Shown in pieces: positions 16,601 to 26,235 of a stretch of 64,000 bases of DNA (position 1 is its first letter; each line of letters begins with the position of its first letter). Below the pieces are notes generated by a model. It was not told the origin of the DNA. It saw only the letters and a program-made list of their open reading frames with translations, and made no database searches. Source of the DNA: Rhodanobacteraceae bacterium (GTDB taxonomy: Bacteria > Pseudomonadota > Gammaproteobacteria > Xanthomonadales > Rhodanobacteraceae). The stretch spans positions 110,774 to 174,773 of the forward strand of contig PLNP01000044.1 of assembly GCA_003142815.1 (NCBI GenBank). Direction: 5' to 3'. Made by a program: the position numbers and the translations under genes.

Positions 16601-18379
16601 TCAATCATTGATGCTGTGGCGCGGCAGGGAGAAGAAGAAGGTCGAGCCTTGCTCGGGGACACCCTCGGCCCAGGTGCGGCCGCCATGTCGGGCGATAATG
16701 CGGCGGACAGTCGCCAGGCCGATGCCGGTGCCGGAAAACGCCGACGCCTTGTGCAGACGCTGGAATACGCCGAACAACTTGTCGACGTAGCGCATGTCGA
16801 ATCCAGCGCCGTTGTCGCGAATCCAGAAAACGCGCTCTTCCCCAATGTCGTCGTTGCCGATTTCGATGACCGCGTTCTCCGTTCCCGTCGTATACTTTAT
16901 CGCATTGTCCAGGAGATTCTGCCATGCGAGCTGCATCATGGAGGCATCCGCGACGACGACGGGCAATGGAGCCAGGCGCCACGTGATAGCGCGATCCTCG
17001 ACGTTCGACATCAAGACCGCGCGAACCTCCTCGACCAGAGACTGCATGTCGACGGGTTGAAGGCGAAGCGCGTGCTTACCCAGTCGCGAATAGATCAGGA
17101 GGTCCTCGATCAGGGCGGACATGCGCCGCGCTGATTCGGCGATAACCTCACAATAGTGCTTCACCTTGTCGTCGACGGCGTCGCCGAGTCCGGCGCGCAG
17201 CTTTTCTGAAAAACCCGCGATGTGTCTCAGTGGTGCACGCAGGTCGTGCGACACCGAGTACGAAAACGCTTCGAGCTCGCGGTTGACTTCGGTGACCTGT
17301 GCGATCTTGCCGGCGAGTTGCCGGTTGAGTTCGAGGATCTGCTCCTCGGAGCGCTTGCGGGCTGTAAGATCGCTGACAGTCAATAGCGCCACCGTGTCCG
17401 ATGTCTCCGGCAGGATCATCGGACGGGCATTGACGATCACGTCGCGTTCCACATCGCCCGCGGTCATCTGCAAGGTTTCGTAGTCCCACAGTTCCCGCTG
17501 CGTTATCGACACATCGCGCAACTTTTGCTGCAGCGCGGCATCTTCGGCCCATCCTTGGATGTCTGTAAGTGCACCTTGAATCGGTCGCGTCGCGCCGTAG
17601 AAATCTGCGAAGGCGCGGTTCGCCTGAAGAAGCGTTAGATCCGAGGCGATGACCGCAATCGGTTCCCGCACGGTTTCCACGATAAGACGTGCCCGACCCA
17701 CTGCGCGACGCGCCTCGGTTTCTGCTGCGAAACGCCGACGCAGTTCGCGCTCGGATGCCCAAATGATGCCACTTAGTAAAAAAATCTGTGCCAAGGTTGT
17801 GGTCAGCGTTACCCACCAGCTGTCACGCACGTGCTGATCGGCACTTTCCCGTCGCGCCTGCATGAGACGATCCTCGCGAGCGAGGATCGCATTCACAATA
17901 TCGTCAACGGGAAAGTGCGCTACCGCATTCTCCACTTCGGCAGCAGCCGGTACGGAATCGACCTGATCGCGCATCGCGTGGTTGAACGCCGCGAGGCGAT
18001 CGCCGATGCGCGCGCGAAGCATCCCGATACGTTCCTGTTGTTCGGCACTGTCAATGGTCAGCTTCCGCAATGCGTCCAGCAGGGCGCTCTGTCGTTTGCT
18101 TGCATCCGCGTAACGAGCGGCCGCCGCTCCGGAAGCGCTGTTCAGTCGTGCAGCGAGCGCAGCCGCCTGCATCTTATTGAGCGTAGAGTTCAATTCAAAG
18201 ACGGTCGCGCGCACTTCGTGGGTATGCGATACCGCACGCATCGCCTCCACGGTGTCGTCAAAAACCTTCTGGCGCACGAGATACCCGGCGCCGACGATCA
18301 CGACCAGGCTCGTCAAGAGCACCAGCAAGCGACCGAACGTTTTCGGAAAGACTATGAAACGCAAATAGAACCCCTTCAC
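16601..18379 (-). CDS. Membrane sensor histidine kinase (CHASE3-like, PAS, HisKA, HATPase)
   Basis: About 592 residues from a GTG at 18379 (VKGFYLRFIVFPKTF). A transmembrane helix at about residues 14-34, a helical periplasmic sensor of CHASE3-like character to about 205, a second transmembrane helix, a PAS-like domain, and a DHp domain with His378 (SYSVSHDLRAPL). The ATPase domain (WQNLLDNAIKYT, DNGAGFD, SGTGIGLATV) resembles those of phytochrome-associated kinases. The start is uncertain: a longer frame to 18649 exists but its extra residues look untranslated. It heads the signalling operon. Confidence 0.82.
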   Translation of the reverse strand: MKGFYLRFIVFPKTFGRLLVLLTSLVVIVGAGYLVRQKVFDDTVEAMRAVSHTHEVRATVFELNSTLNKMQAAALAARLNSASGAAAARYADASKRQSALLDALRKLTIDSAEQQERIGMLRARIGDRLAAFNHAMRDQVDSVPAAAEVENAVAHFPVDDIVNAILAREDRLMQARRESADQHVRDSWWVTLTTTLAQIFLLSGIIWASERELRRRFAAETEARRAVGRARLIVETVREPIAVIASDLTLLQANRAFADFYGATRPIQGALTDIQGWAEDAALQQKLRDVSITQRELWDYETLQMTAGDVERDVIVNARPMILPETSDTVALLTVSDLTARKRSEEQILELNRQLAGKIAQVTEVNRELEAFSYSVSHDLRAPLRHIAGFSEKLRAGLGDAVDDKVKHYCEVIAESARRMSALIEDLLIYSRLGKHALRLQPVDMQSLVEEVRAVLMSNVEDRAITWRLAPLPVVVADASMMQLAWQNLLDNAIKYTTGTENAVIEIGNDDIGEERVFWIRDNGAGFDMRYVDKLFGVFQRLHKASAFSGTGIGLATVRRIIARHGGRTWAEGVPEQGSTFFFSLPRHSIND

Positions 18380-18776
18380 GGCGGTGTCAAAACGAATCCT
18401 TCTTACAATTGTACCGCACCGTCCAGTCACCGAGTTCGATCGCGTATGAAACGTTACCGACGACGCTCGAAGGAAGAGGGCCGCCAAACATCTTCGGGCG
18501 GCGGCCAACGCGCACACCGACAACAAGCATGAAAATTGCTGCACAAACTGCTCATTCGGCACACGGACATGGCGCTCATGCGAGGTACCACCCAGATAAA
18601 GTATCTTGTGTGCTGATGCCCTCAGCCGACCACGCAAGCGTGAGCGCAAGCGGGTGAGCTATGGGATTCCGAACGTAAGCGCGCATGAAGTTTCGTTGTT
18701 CATCCTGCGGTTCAGCGTGGCAGCTTAGGGTCTTCCGCTCACGAGTGAGCGCATGGAAACGCAGAGGCCATTTCCG

Positions 18777-20093
18777 ATGATCCCTCGTCCTTCCGTGGTT
18801 CTCTTCGCGTTCAGCGCCGTTTACTTGAGCGCCTGTTCGAGCAACGCGACCTTGCCTGCAACGGCAGGGTTTGGGCCGACTCCGACCTTGCCGGCGCCAA
18901 AAGAATCGCGGCTGCCAACCGTGAACACCGCGCCCGCGAAAGGCTGGTCGGATGGGCAGAAACCGATTGCCGCGACAGGCCTCTCAGTAAACGCCTTTGC
19001 CACGGATCTTGATCATCCTCGGTGGCTTTACGTACTCCCCAATGGAGATGTGTTGGTAGCCGAGACCGATGCGCCGCCGAAACCCGACGATGCGAAAGGC
19101 ATCAAAGGCCGGGTGATGAAGCGCATCATGAAACATGCAGGCTCGGGGCTACCCAGCGCAAATCGCATCACCCTGCTTCGCGATACGGATGGCGACGGGG
19201 TAGCTGAGACGAGGACCATTTTCATCAAGGGGCTGAACTCACCGTTCGGCATGGCGCTCGTCGGAAACACGCTCTATGTGGCGAACACGGATTCGATTCA
19301 GCGGTTTCCCTACAAGGATGGTGAAAGCGAAATTTCCGAATCAGGGGAGAAGGTCGTCGATCTCCCGGCCGGGGCTATCAACCATCACTGGACGAAGAAC
19401 GTTGTGGCGAGTGCGGACGGATCGCATTTGTATGTAACTGTCGGTTCCAACAGCAACATCGCCGAGAACGGCATCGCGCAGGAAGAGGGACGTGCCGCGA
19501 TCCTGGATGTCGATCCGAAAGCGGGTCAGTCGCAACTCTTCGCGTCGGGCCTTCGAAATCCGAACGGCATGGCTTGGCAACCGCAGAGCGGGGCACTATG
19601 GATAGCCGTAAACGAACGCGATGAATTGGGCGGTGATCTCGTTCCGGATTACATGACCTCCGTCAAGGAAGGAGCCTTTTATGGGTGGCCCTACAGCTAC
19701 TATGGGCAGCACGTCGATGAACGGGTGCAGCCTCAACGACCCGATTTGGTGAAGACCGCCATTGTTCCGGACTACGCGTTGGGTTCACACACCGCATCGC
19801 TAGGTCTTGTTTTCTACACAGGCACTACGCTCCCTGCACACTACCAGGGAGGCGCATTTATCGGTCAGCATGGCTCCTGGAACCGAAGACCGGCGGTGGG
19901 CTACAAGGTGATCTTTGTGCCTTTCGTCCACGGTCAACCGAACGGCGGCCCGGAGGATGTCCTGACAGGATTTCTAGACAGGGATGGCAATGCCCGTGGT
20001 CGCCCCGTGGGCGTGGCGATAAGCAAAACCGGTGATCTGCTGGTGGCAGACGATGTCGGAAACAGGATCTGGCGCGTGACCGCAGCACGCTGA
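18777..20093 (+). CDS. Sorbosone dehydrogenase-like beta-propeller lipoprotein
   Basis: A 438-residue secreted protein of the glucose/sorbosone dehydrogenase (PQQ-type six-bladed beta-propeller) family. A lipoprotein signal ends at LSAC (Cys20). Family stretches include [73 protein letters not shown] and HGSWNRRP. The start at 18777 is preferred to 18753 because agagg lies 9 bases upstream and the signal peptide begins there. It probably oxidises a sugar or aldehyde with PQQ in the periplasm; the substrate is unknown and no PQQ genes are nearby. Confidence 0.82.
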   Translation: MIPRPSVVLFAFSAVYLSACSSNATLPATAGFGPTPTLPAPKESRLPTVNTAPAKGWSDGQKPIAATGLSVNAFATDLDHPRWLYVLPNGDVLVAETDAPPKPDDAKGIKGRVMKRIMKHAGSGLPSANRITLLRDTDGDGVAETRTIFIKGLNSPFGMALVGNTLYVANTDSIQRFPYKDGESEISESGEKVVDLPAGAINHHWTKNVVASADGSHLYVTVGSNSNIAENGIAQEEGRAAILDVDPKAGQSQLFASGLRNPNGMAWQPQSGALWIAVNERDELGGDLVPDYMTSVKEGAFYGWPYSYYGQHVDERVQPQRPDLVKTAIVPDYALGSHTASLGLVFYTGTTLPAHYQGGAFIGQHGSWNRRPAVGYKVIFVPFVHGQPNGGPEDVLTGFLDRDGNARGRPVGVAISKTGDLLVADDVGNRIWRVTAAR

Positions 20094-20387
20094 CCATTGA
20101 CGTTCAAGCGATTGGCACCCACTCTGCCGCCCCTGTTGGCAATAGCGAGTGCCGGATGCGCACGCAGAACGTCGGCGATGCATAGATGAGCGCCGAGCAC
20201 CAGGCTATGAGGCGGAATGCGAGCCGAAACAGAACGCCGTTCGAGAATGGTTCGGTGTCGCAGGAGGCTTGATCCGGCGTCACAACGTCGTCTTGTTGGA
20301 GACGACGCCTTCCCTTGCTCGCTTGGCCTTCCAGAGTAGTCAGAGGATCCCGCACGCACCTCGAAACGGAGCGCGTTTCACGGGTGT

Positions 20388-20576
20388 TCAGGACGATAAC
20401 TGGTTGGTGTGCTGCTGATCGTTGCTTGTCTCGAATACGTGAAGCCCTGGCCACCTTCGACGTGGTGGCTGGGATGCCCGGGCCGACTCGATCGGCACAT
20501 TGATTGCGCGCAGCGGTATGAAAGGCAGTGGATCCCGTTTGGTCAACTGAAAGAATCGTGTGAGAAAGTTTTTCAT
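20388..20576 (-). CDS. Possible small protein (62 aa)
   Basis: A 62-residue frame starting MKNFLTRFFQLTKRD with a good ribosome site (gaggtgg, 5 bases upstream). No family is recognised and the second half is Pro/Arg-rich, so it may not be real. It lies in an otherwise featureless stretch from 20094 to 20856. Confidence 0.3.
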   Translation of the reverse strand: MKNFLTRFFQLTKRDPLPFIPLRAINVPIESARASQPPRRRWPGLHVFETSNDQQHTNQLSS

Positions 20577-20856
20577 AGCCACCTCGACCGTGTTGAGCGG
20601 AGTCTGAACCCGATCACCAGACGGATTGCTGAACACGCAACTGAAGCGGACAGTGATCATTCAGTTGTTGCACGGCTGCCCGGTGGGCGGGAGTCGCGCG
20701 AACGGTCGGCACCGTCGACTGACTTGTTTCCGTCCGGGCTCGTAAGAACAAGCTGACGGACAATTCCCAAGCAGCTTTTGTCGCCACGCGATGAGCAACG
20801 GACATTGATATTTCGCGCCACGACGGAGAGCCTTGTCGCCCGAATACAGGTCGACA

Positions 20857-22074
20857 TCAGTCTTTTGGCGGCTTTGCGGTCGGCAACCTCGAGTGCCGGA
20901 GACGATTGCGCAAGAAGCGCAACGATAGGGTTTCCAGAACGCGTGGTTGAGCAGCGGCCGCTGGCGGAATGAGCTGGTGCAACGTGCCATCGCGCCAACC
21001 AGCGAAGACCTCGGGATGGATGTACGAGTTGCGGCATACAGCGGGCGTGTTGCGCAACTCGGTCGCGACGATTTTGACCGCCGAAGTGATCGCGGCGGCA
21101 AGAGCATGTTCCTGTTCGCCCTCCGGCACAGGCGTGAGCGCCAGCGCTGCGATCGCCCCAACAGTTCCACCCCAGGTACGAAAATCCTTGGCTGTGAAAT
21201 CTTCACCCATCGCGTCCCGAAGGTAATCGTTGACCATGCCGGAATCGATCGGCTGACGCGCATCGCTGTCATCGATGTATTGGAAAAGCGACTGCCCTGG
21301 CAGCTGCTGGCAACGTCGCAACAAACGCACCAGGCGGGCATTGGTCACAGCAACTTCCTGTGGCTGCCCGCTTTTGCCCCGGAAACGGAACACGGCGCGA
21401 CCGTTCAAGAACGCCACGTGGCGGGCACGCAACGTGGTCAATCCGTAGGAACGGTTACTGTTGGCGTATTCCTCATTGCCAACACGGATCATCGTTTCGC
21501 CGAGCAGGCTGACGGCAATCGCGAGGACCTTCGCTCGCGGTAAACCGTCCAGTGCCAGATGTCGACGCAGGCGGCGCCGCAAGCGTGGCAGGCGCTCGCC
21601 GAAATGGATCAATTTGCCGAATTTGCCGTCATCACGCGTTGCTCGCCATCGTCGATGATAGCGGTACTGTTTGCGTCGGCGCGCATCGCGGCCGGTCGCC
21701 TGAAGGTGCCCGCGCGCGTTCGTGCAGATCCATACATCGGTGTAAGCCGGCGGAATGGCGAGATCGCGAATGCGTTTCAGCGTCGCGGCGTCCGTGATGC
21801 GTTTCCCGTCGGGCGCGATATAGCAGAAACCGTTGCCCGAACGTCGACGGCGGATGCCCGCTTCGGCGTCACTGACATAGACGAGGCCAGCGAGTTGAGC
21901 GCTTTGCGCTCCTTCAGCAGCGGCGGCCGAAGGCACGTTTTCGCCCGCGTGCGATAGACCGCTCACAGGAAGTTTCCGCGCAGTCGTATCGACGCAATCT
22001 GTCGCTCGTTCGTCATGCCTCTTACGTCCACTTGATGGGAGCGAATTCGACGGTTGATTGTCGGTAGTTTGCAT
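20857..22074 (-). CDS. DNA topoisomerase IB
   Basis: A 405-residue eukaryote/poxvirus-like type IB topoisomerase, which relaxes supercoils through a 3'-phosphotyrosyl intermediate. After about 60 unrelated residues come the N-terminal domain (RRSGNGFCYIAPDGKRI, IPPAYTDVWIC) and the catalytic domain (RVGNEEYANSNRSYGLTTL, KDFRTWGGTVGA). The nucleophile is Tyr351 in CRNSYIHPEVF, and RKQYRYHRRWR is characteristic. Bacterial homologues often sit near stress and repair genes, as here with ku and ligD. The start follows the longest frame; an internal start is possible. Confidence 0.88.
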   Translation of the reverse strand: MQTTDNQPSNSLPSSGRKRHDERATDCVDTTARKLPVSGLSHAGENVPSAAAAEGAQSAQLAGLVYVSDAEAGIRRRRSGNGFCYIAPDGKRITDAATLKRIRDLAIPPAYTDVWICTNARGHLQATGRDARRRKQYRYHRRWRATRDDGKFGKLIHFGERLPRLRRRLRRHLALDGLPRAKVLAIAVSLLGETMIRVGNEEYANSNRSYGLTTLRARHVAFLNGRAVFRFRGKSGQPQEVAVTNARLVRLLRRCQQLPGQSLFQYIDDSDARQPIDSGMVNDYLRDAMGEDFTAKDFRTWGGTVGAIAALALTPVPEGEQEHALAAAITSAVKIVATELRNTPAVCRNSYIHPEVFAGWRDGTLHQLIPPAAAAQPRVLETLSLRFLRNRLRHSRLPTAKPPKD

Positions 22075-22092
22075 TCGATCGACAAATGATAC

Positions 22093-22452
22093 CTAGGCTC
22101 GCCTCAGGCGGTCGAATGAAAACAGTTTCGAACACGGATGGTGTCGCCCTTCGATTCGATCACGCAACAGCTCGGCGCCGATCATGCTGTAGGTGATTCC
22201 GTTGCCGCCGTAGGCCATGGCGAAGTGCACACGTGGTCCGTGTTGCTCATGAGGACCGAAGAATGGCAGCCCATCCTCCGTCTCCGCGAAGGTTCCGGCC
22301 ATGCAAACGCTGGACGAAGCGAAAGATCTGGAAACAGCTCAGTGATTCTCCTTCTGAGCTTTTCTGCCTTGCGCGCAACGACGGCGTCGCGCCTCAGTGG
22401 GATGTCAATCTTGTCGTCCTCGCCACCGACGATCAGGCGTCCAGCACACCAG
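22093..22452 (-). pseudogene. C-terminal remnant of a DadA-type FAD oxidoreductase
   Basis: Minus-strand translation gives GRLIVGGEDDKIDIPLRRD and KLRRRITELFPDLSLRPAFAW, then in another frame AGTFAETEDGLPFFGPHEQHG and AYGGNGITYSMIGAELLRD, the usual end of FAD-dependent amino-acid/amine oxidases. One frameshift separates the parts. The FAD-binding N-terminal half is absent; the remnant begins right at the end of the upstream Nramp-type gene, suggesting a deletion or insertion junction there. Confidence 0.75.
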
Positions 22453-22465
22453 ACAGACACGAGCG

Positions 22466-23734
22466 TCAAAACACGAACATCCCGATCGCCGCGCCAAACA
22501 TCAGGATCGTTGCGATCGTCGCCACGACGCGGGTCCACATCGAACTCAGTTGATCCCGCATGATCTTCCGGTCTGTCGCGATGATGAGAATGCCGACAAG
22601 AAGGAACGGAGCCAGCACGCCGTTGATGACCGCCGTCCAAAACAACGCACGAATCGGATTGACGCCAAGAAAATCCATGGTGATGCCCGCCACGGTCGCA
22701 AGCACGAATACCGCATAGAACGAGCGGGCCTGCCGCAGCTTCTTGTCGAGTCCGTACGCCCAATTGAACGTTTCGGCGAAGGCGTAGGCCGAAGAACCCG
22801 CCAGTGTCGGGATCGCCAATAAACCCGTTCCGACGATGCCGAGCGTGAAGAGCCAATAGGCCATATCTCCCGCGAGTGGGCGTAGGGCTTCGGCCGCTTG
22901 TTTGATGGAGCTGATTTCCGTCACGCCGGCTTTGTGCAACGTGAGCGCGGCAGTGAGGATGATGAAGAACATCACGACGTTGGAAAACAGCGTTCCTAGT
23001 GCGATGTCAATTCGCCGGTCCACGACCTCCTCGTGCGTGGGACCACGCCGGCGCGTGGCCATCCGGCGGCCCATGGCCTTCTGTTCTTCGACTTCCTGCC
23101 CAGCCTGCCAGAAAAAAAGATAGGGGCTGATGGTGGTGCCGAGTATGGCGACGAGCGTCGCCCACATCAGATGCCCCTTGGGCCAGGAGGGACTGACGGA
23201 CGCACGAACGACCTCCCACCAGTGCGGCTTCAGGATGAAAGCCGTAATGATGTACGCGAACAAGCCAAGCGCGAGCCATTTGAGAACGGAAGCAATTTGC
23301 TGGTAACGCAACCGCACCGTCGCCAGACAGATGCCGAGTCCGAATACGACGACCCAGACGCTGGCAGGACCGCCGCCCAACATGTGCGCGCTATCCGCCA
23401 TACCGGCAAGATCGGACGCAATATTGATGGTGTTGGCCACCAGCAGGGCAAACGATGCGGCTGCAACCGTCCAGCGCGGAAATTTCTGGCGCAGCGCGCC
23501 GGCCAGTCCCATGCCGGTAACCATGCCGATGCGCGCGCACATCATTTGCACCGTAGCCATCAGCGGCCAAGTCAGCCACGCCGTCCAGAGCAGAGACGTC
23601 CCGAGTTGTGCGCCGGCAATCGTGTAGGTCGCCACCCCTGACGGATCGTCATCTGCTGCGCCTGTTGTGACGCCGGGGCCGAGGGCGTCCAGGACGCGTC
23701 GCAAGGTGAACGGCTTTCGCTTCGTAACCGTCAT
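22466..23734 (-). CDS. Nramp-family divalent metal transporter (divergent)
   Basis: A 422-residue inner-membrane protein with about 11 helices. The first helix region carries DDDPSGVATYTIAGAQLG in the place of the Nramp DPGN motif, and the region LFSNVVMFFIILTAALTL corresponds to helix 6 without the MPH metal-binding motif. It therefore belongs to the divergent Nramp-related branch, and its substrate may be Mg or another divalent ion rather than Mn/Fe. Start 23734 (MTVTKRKPFTL) is chosen because the preceding residues of the longer frame look untranslated. Confidence 0.8.
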   Translation of the reverse strand: MTVTKRKPFTLRRVLDALGPGVTTGAADDDPSGVATYTIAGAQLGTSLLWTAWLTWPLMATVQMMCARIGMVTGMGLAGALRQKFPRWTVAAASFALLVANTINIASDLAGMADSAHMLGGGPASVWVVVFGLGICLATVRLRYQQIASVLKWLALGLFAYIITAFILKPHWWEVVRASVSPSWPKGHLMWATLVAILGTTISPYLFFWQAGQEVEEQKAMGRRMATRRRGPTHEEVVDRRIDIALGTLFSNVVMFFIILTAALTLHKAGVTEISSIKQAAEALRPLAGDMAYWLFTLGIVGTGLLAIPTLAGSSAYAFAETFNWAYGLDKKLRQARSFYAVFVLATVAGITMDFLGVNPIRALFWTAVINGVLAPFLLVGILIIATDRKIMRDQLSSMWTRVVATIATILMFGAAIGMFVF

Positions 23735-23933
23735 GGGGTGATTCCTCGTGGCTGCTATTCCGACGTTCGCTCGTTGCGGCTGATGGCGCGCGCGTATGGT
23801 AACGTATGATTGTTCATCCAGAATCGTGACATCGCTGTCCAAGCGGACAGGGAAGTCCTCGAGCGCGGCCGCCAACAAAACTCGCCCCGGTGACGTTGCT
23901 CGACCGGCTCGCGCCGACTTCGTAAAATGGGCC

Positions 23934-24596
23934 ATGGCCGTCCGCGTCGATCGTCGGGATGTGCGCCCGCGCTATGCGCGCCGCGGGCGCAGCTTCGTCT
24001 ACATCCTGCCTTGCCGTGACCGCGATCTCTTGAAGATCGGGTTCTCGCGGGAACCGCTGGAGCGATTCCAGACACTTCATCCACGCTACTTCGAGTTCTT
24101 CGACCTCGAACGCGGTCTGCTCATCGAAACCGATCGGGTCAGCGATGCGCGGCGCATCGAACGAGAGTTCATTACGAGGTACGCCGACCAGCGCGCCGAA
24201 GCACCGAGCGAGGTGCCGCGCTCGGCGGCCGGTCACACGGAGTGGTTTTCCGGCATCCATCCGACCGCAGTCGAAAAAGCCCATGAGCTGTGCAGCGCCG
24301 CAGGATTCTCGCTTCACTCGCCGCTTCGCGATTGGTTGCGTAGCGAGCTTGCAACGCGCACCGACTTGCTATTCGATTGGTCGGATCGTTTACTCGAAGC
24401 AATCGAATACGAACAGTTCAACGCGGGGTCAGCGCCGGAGACGAGCACGAGCGAGTGGGCGCTGCGTGATGTCCTCGATGCATTCGTTGCTCTCGACATT
24501 TCCATCCAGACGGCGGTGCCGGAGCGCGTGTTCAGGTGGCATCAGAACAATGGCCGCTTCCGCACCGAGGTCGGCCGTGAACCTTCTGGTGCGTGA
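23934..24596 (+). CDS. GIY-YIG / T5orf172-type nuclease domain protein
   Basis: A 220-residue protein whose N-terminal half resembles the Meiotically-up-regulated 113/T5orf172 branch of GIY-YIG nucleases: FVYILPCRDRDLLKIGFSRE (the Y-I and K-I-G elements) and later RIEREFITRYADQRAE, with a Glu that would match the metal ligand, then HTEWF. The C-terminal half (about 110-220) is helical and unassigned. Start 23934 is chosen as the Met nearest the domain. It is transcribed away from the Nramp gene. Role unknown; similar stand-alone proteins occur near mobile and repair genes. Confidence 0.6.
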   Translation: MAVRVDRRDVRPRYARRGRSFVYILPCRDRDLLKIGFSREPLERFQTLHPRYFEFFDLERGLLIETDRVSDARRIEREFITRYADQRAEAPSEVPRSAAGHTEWFSGIHPTAVEKAHELCSAAGFSLHSPLRDWLRSELATRTDLLFDWSDRLLEAIEYEQFNAGSAPETSTSEWALRDVLDAFVALDISIQTAVPERVFRWHQNNGRFRTEVGREPSGA

Positions 24597-24628
24597 AACT
24601 TTTCGCAGACCGCATCGGAGCGTGCGCC

Positions 24629-24823
24629 ATGACCAAACTCGACAAGCCCCTTCGACGTGAAATCATGATCGAAGACAAGGTCTGCACGCTGACCGTCGAC
24701 CCGCTCGGTCTGAAGGTGGTGGAGAAGGGGCGCCGCAACGGGGTGGAGCTTTCGTGGAAGGACCTCGTGAACGGGGACGCCGGCCTCGCGGCCGCTCTTC
24801 GCGCTTCCGTGGGGCGCGGATAA
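24629..24823 (+). CDS. Small conserved-looking hypothetical protein (64 aa)
   Basis: A 64-residue soluble protein (MTKLDKPLRREIMIEDKVCT) of mixed beta/alpha character with a segment VVEKGRRNGVELSWKDLVNG. I recognise only that similar short proteins occur near ku/ligD clusters in soil bacteria. The start at 24629 has better context than 24593. It runs convergent to ku, with the MITE between them. Confidence 0.5.
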   Translation: MTKLDKPLRREIMIEDKVCTLTVDPLGLKVVEKGRRNGVELSWKDLVNGDAGLAAALRASVGRG

Positions 24824-24857
24824 AGTCAATGACGACCCACGGCGAAACGCGCGCTAA

Positions 24858-25007
24858 CAGGGTGCTGAAAAACCCCCGCAAGCGTGTTTTTGCGTAGTCA
24901 TCCAGAAATCTGTGCGTCGTAAGTGGCTGTTTCTATTGACGCTACAAAGTACACATTGCGTCATTTTACGCACCATTTTCGTTTCGAAGGGGTTTTTCAG
25001 CACCCTG
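24858..25007. mobile_element. 150-bp MITE with 19-bp perfect terminal inverted repeats
   Basis: The element begins CAGGGTGCTGAAAAACCCC and ends with its exact reverse complement. It is flanked on both sides by CTAA (24854-24857 and 25008-25011), a 4-bp duplication fitting the YTAR target rule of IS5-group elements. The inside has no coding capacity. The right-hand duplication contains the ku stop codon (TAG on the minus strand), so the insertion lies directly behind ku and leaves it intact. The long inverted ends could also act as a transcription barrier between the convergent genes. Confidence 0.8.
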
Positions 25008-25913
25008 CTAAGCCCGCTTGCGAGCTTTCTTCGTGAGCGCCGAGGGTTTTTTGGCGGGCTTGCGCGCAGGTTTTTTCGCGACGACCTTGTCCACGGCTTT
25101 TTTCGCCGGTGTGCGCTTGTGGGTCGCGAGACTCTTCTGGAGCAACGACATGAAATCGACGACGTTCGTTGACGCGCTTTCCGGTGTCGACTCGTCTTCG
25201 TCGATCGCCTTTACGACGCCCTTGGTCTTCATGCGCTTTTCAATGACCTTGGTCAAACGGGCTCGGAATTCGTCTTTATAGTCTCCCGGCTTCCACTCAC
25301 CGCTCATGGATTCAATCAGCTGTTCGGCCATCGCGAGCTCCGCCTTTGAAATGCGGTAGTCACCAATCCTGGAACTCGGAAACGTGTAGTCGTCGGCATC
25401 GACCAGCTCTTGCGGATAACGCAACAAGTCCATCAGCAACGCGTCGCCCTGGGGCATCACCGCGCACAGGTATTCGCGGGTGCGAATGACTACACGCGCG
25501 ATGCCGATTCGTTTCGTTTTCCTCAGTGTTTCGCGCAGCAGCACATATCCCTTCTCGGCCTTCTTGCCGGGCACCAGGAAGTAGGGCTTTTCGAAGAACT
25601 GCGGCGCAATGGCGTCAGCGTCCACGAAAGCCTCGACATCGATGGACCCATGAGTCTCCGGGGCGGCCGATTTGATGTCTTCTGGCTCCAGCACGACGTA
25701 ACTGCCCTTGTCGTATTCGAACGCCTTGACGATATCCTTCCATGGAACCTCGGCACCGGTTTCAGCGTTGATGCGCTCGTAGCGGATGCGCGCGTTGTTG
25801 CGCGAATCAAGCATGCGGAAGTGCAGATCCACGCGACGTTCGCCCGACATCAGCGACACCGGCACATTGAGCAAGCCGAACGACAGCGTTCCACTCCAGA
25901 TGGGGCGTGCCAT
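25008..25913 (-). CDS. ku: Ku protein, non-homologous end joining
   Basis: A 301-residue bacterial Ku homodimer subunit that rings DNA ends and recruits LigD. The start MARPIWSGTLSFGLLNVPVSL and KAEKGYVLLRETLRKTKRIGI are hallmark stretches; the core spans about residues 5-200. A Lys/Ala/Pro-rich tail (about 265-301, KKPARKPAKKPS) is typical of proteobacterial Ku and aids DNA binding. It is divergent from ligD across a 322-bp space that probably holds both promoters. Confidence 0.95.
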   Translation of the reverse strand: MARPIWSGTLSFGLLNVPVSLMSGERRVDLHFRMLDSRNNARIRYERINAETGAEVPWKDIVKAFEYDKGSYVVLEPEDIKSAAPETHGSIDVEAFVDADAIAPQFFEKPYFLVPGKKAEKGYVLLRETLRKTKRIGIARVVIRTREYLCAVMPQGDALLMDLLRYPQELVDADDYTFPSSRIGDYRISKAELAMAEQLIESMSGEWKPGDYKDEFRARLTKVIEKRMKTKGVVKAIDEDESTPESASTNVVDFMSLLQKSLATHKRTPAKKAVDKVVAKKPARKPAKKPSALTKKARKRA

Positions 25914-26235
25914 GAACGTCTCCGCGTGGTCAGTCGATGGATGCTAGTTCGGATTGACAGATCGAACCAGCGTCCTGCGAACGATAGGCTGAAGACGTTG
26001 GCGCGGATTCAGGCGATGGGTGGGGTATGCGCGACGGGAGTTGTGGCTGACTATTTAGCTGTCGTTCGGGTGTCGGGACTTATTTTGCGCGTCGGCTTGC
26101 CCGGCGCCTGTCGCCTTCGTTTCCCCTGACCAAGAAGACAGCACGGGTGAGCCGACCAGACAATGATGGAACAACGAAGAATCTGCAGGAAGGAAACAGA
26201 TCATCGAGCTGCACGATGGCCCTCGGATCGCCGGC

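Noticed and set aside
20104-20454. 116-codon minus-strand frame in the gap after the sorbosone-dehydrogenase-like gene
   Set aside because: No start-site support, no domain, and it conflicts with a better-supported small frame at 20388-20576.
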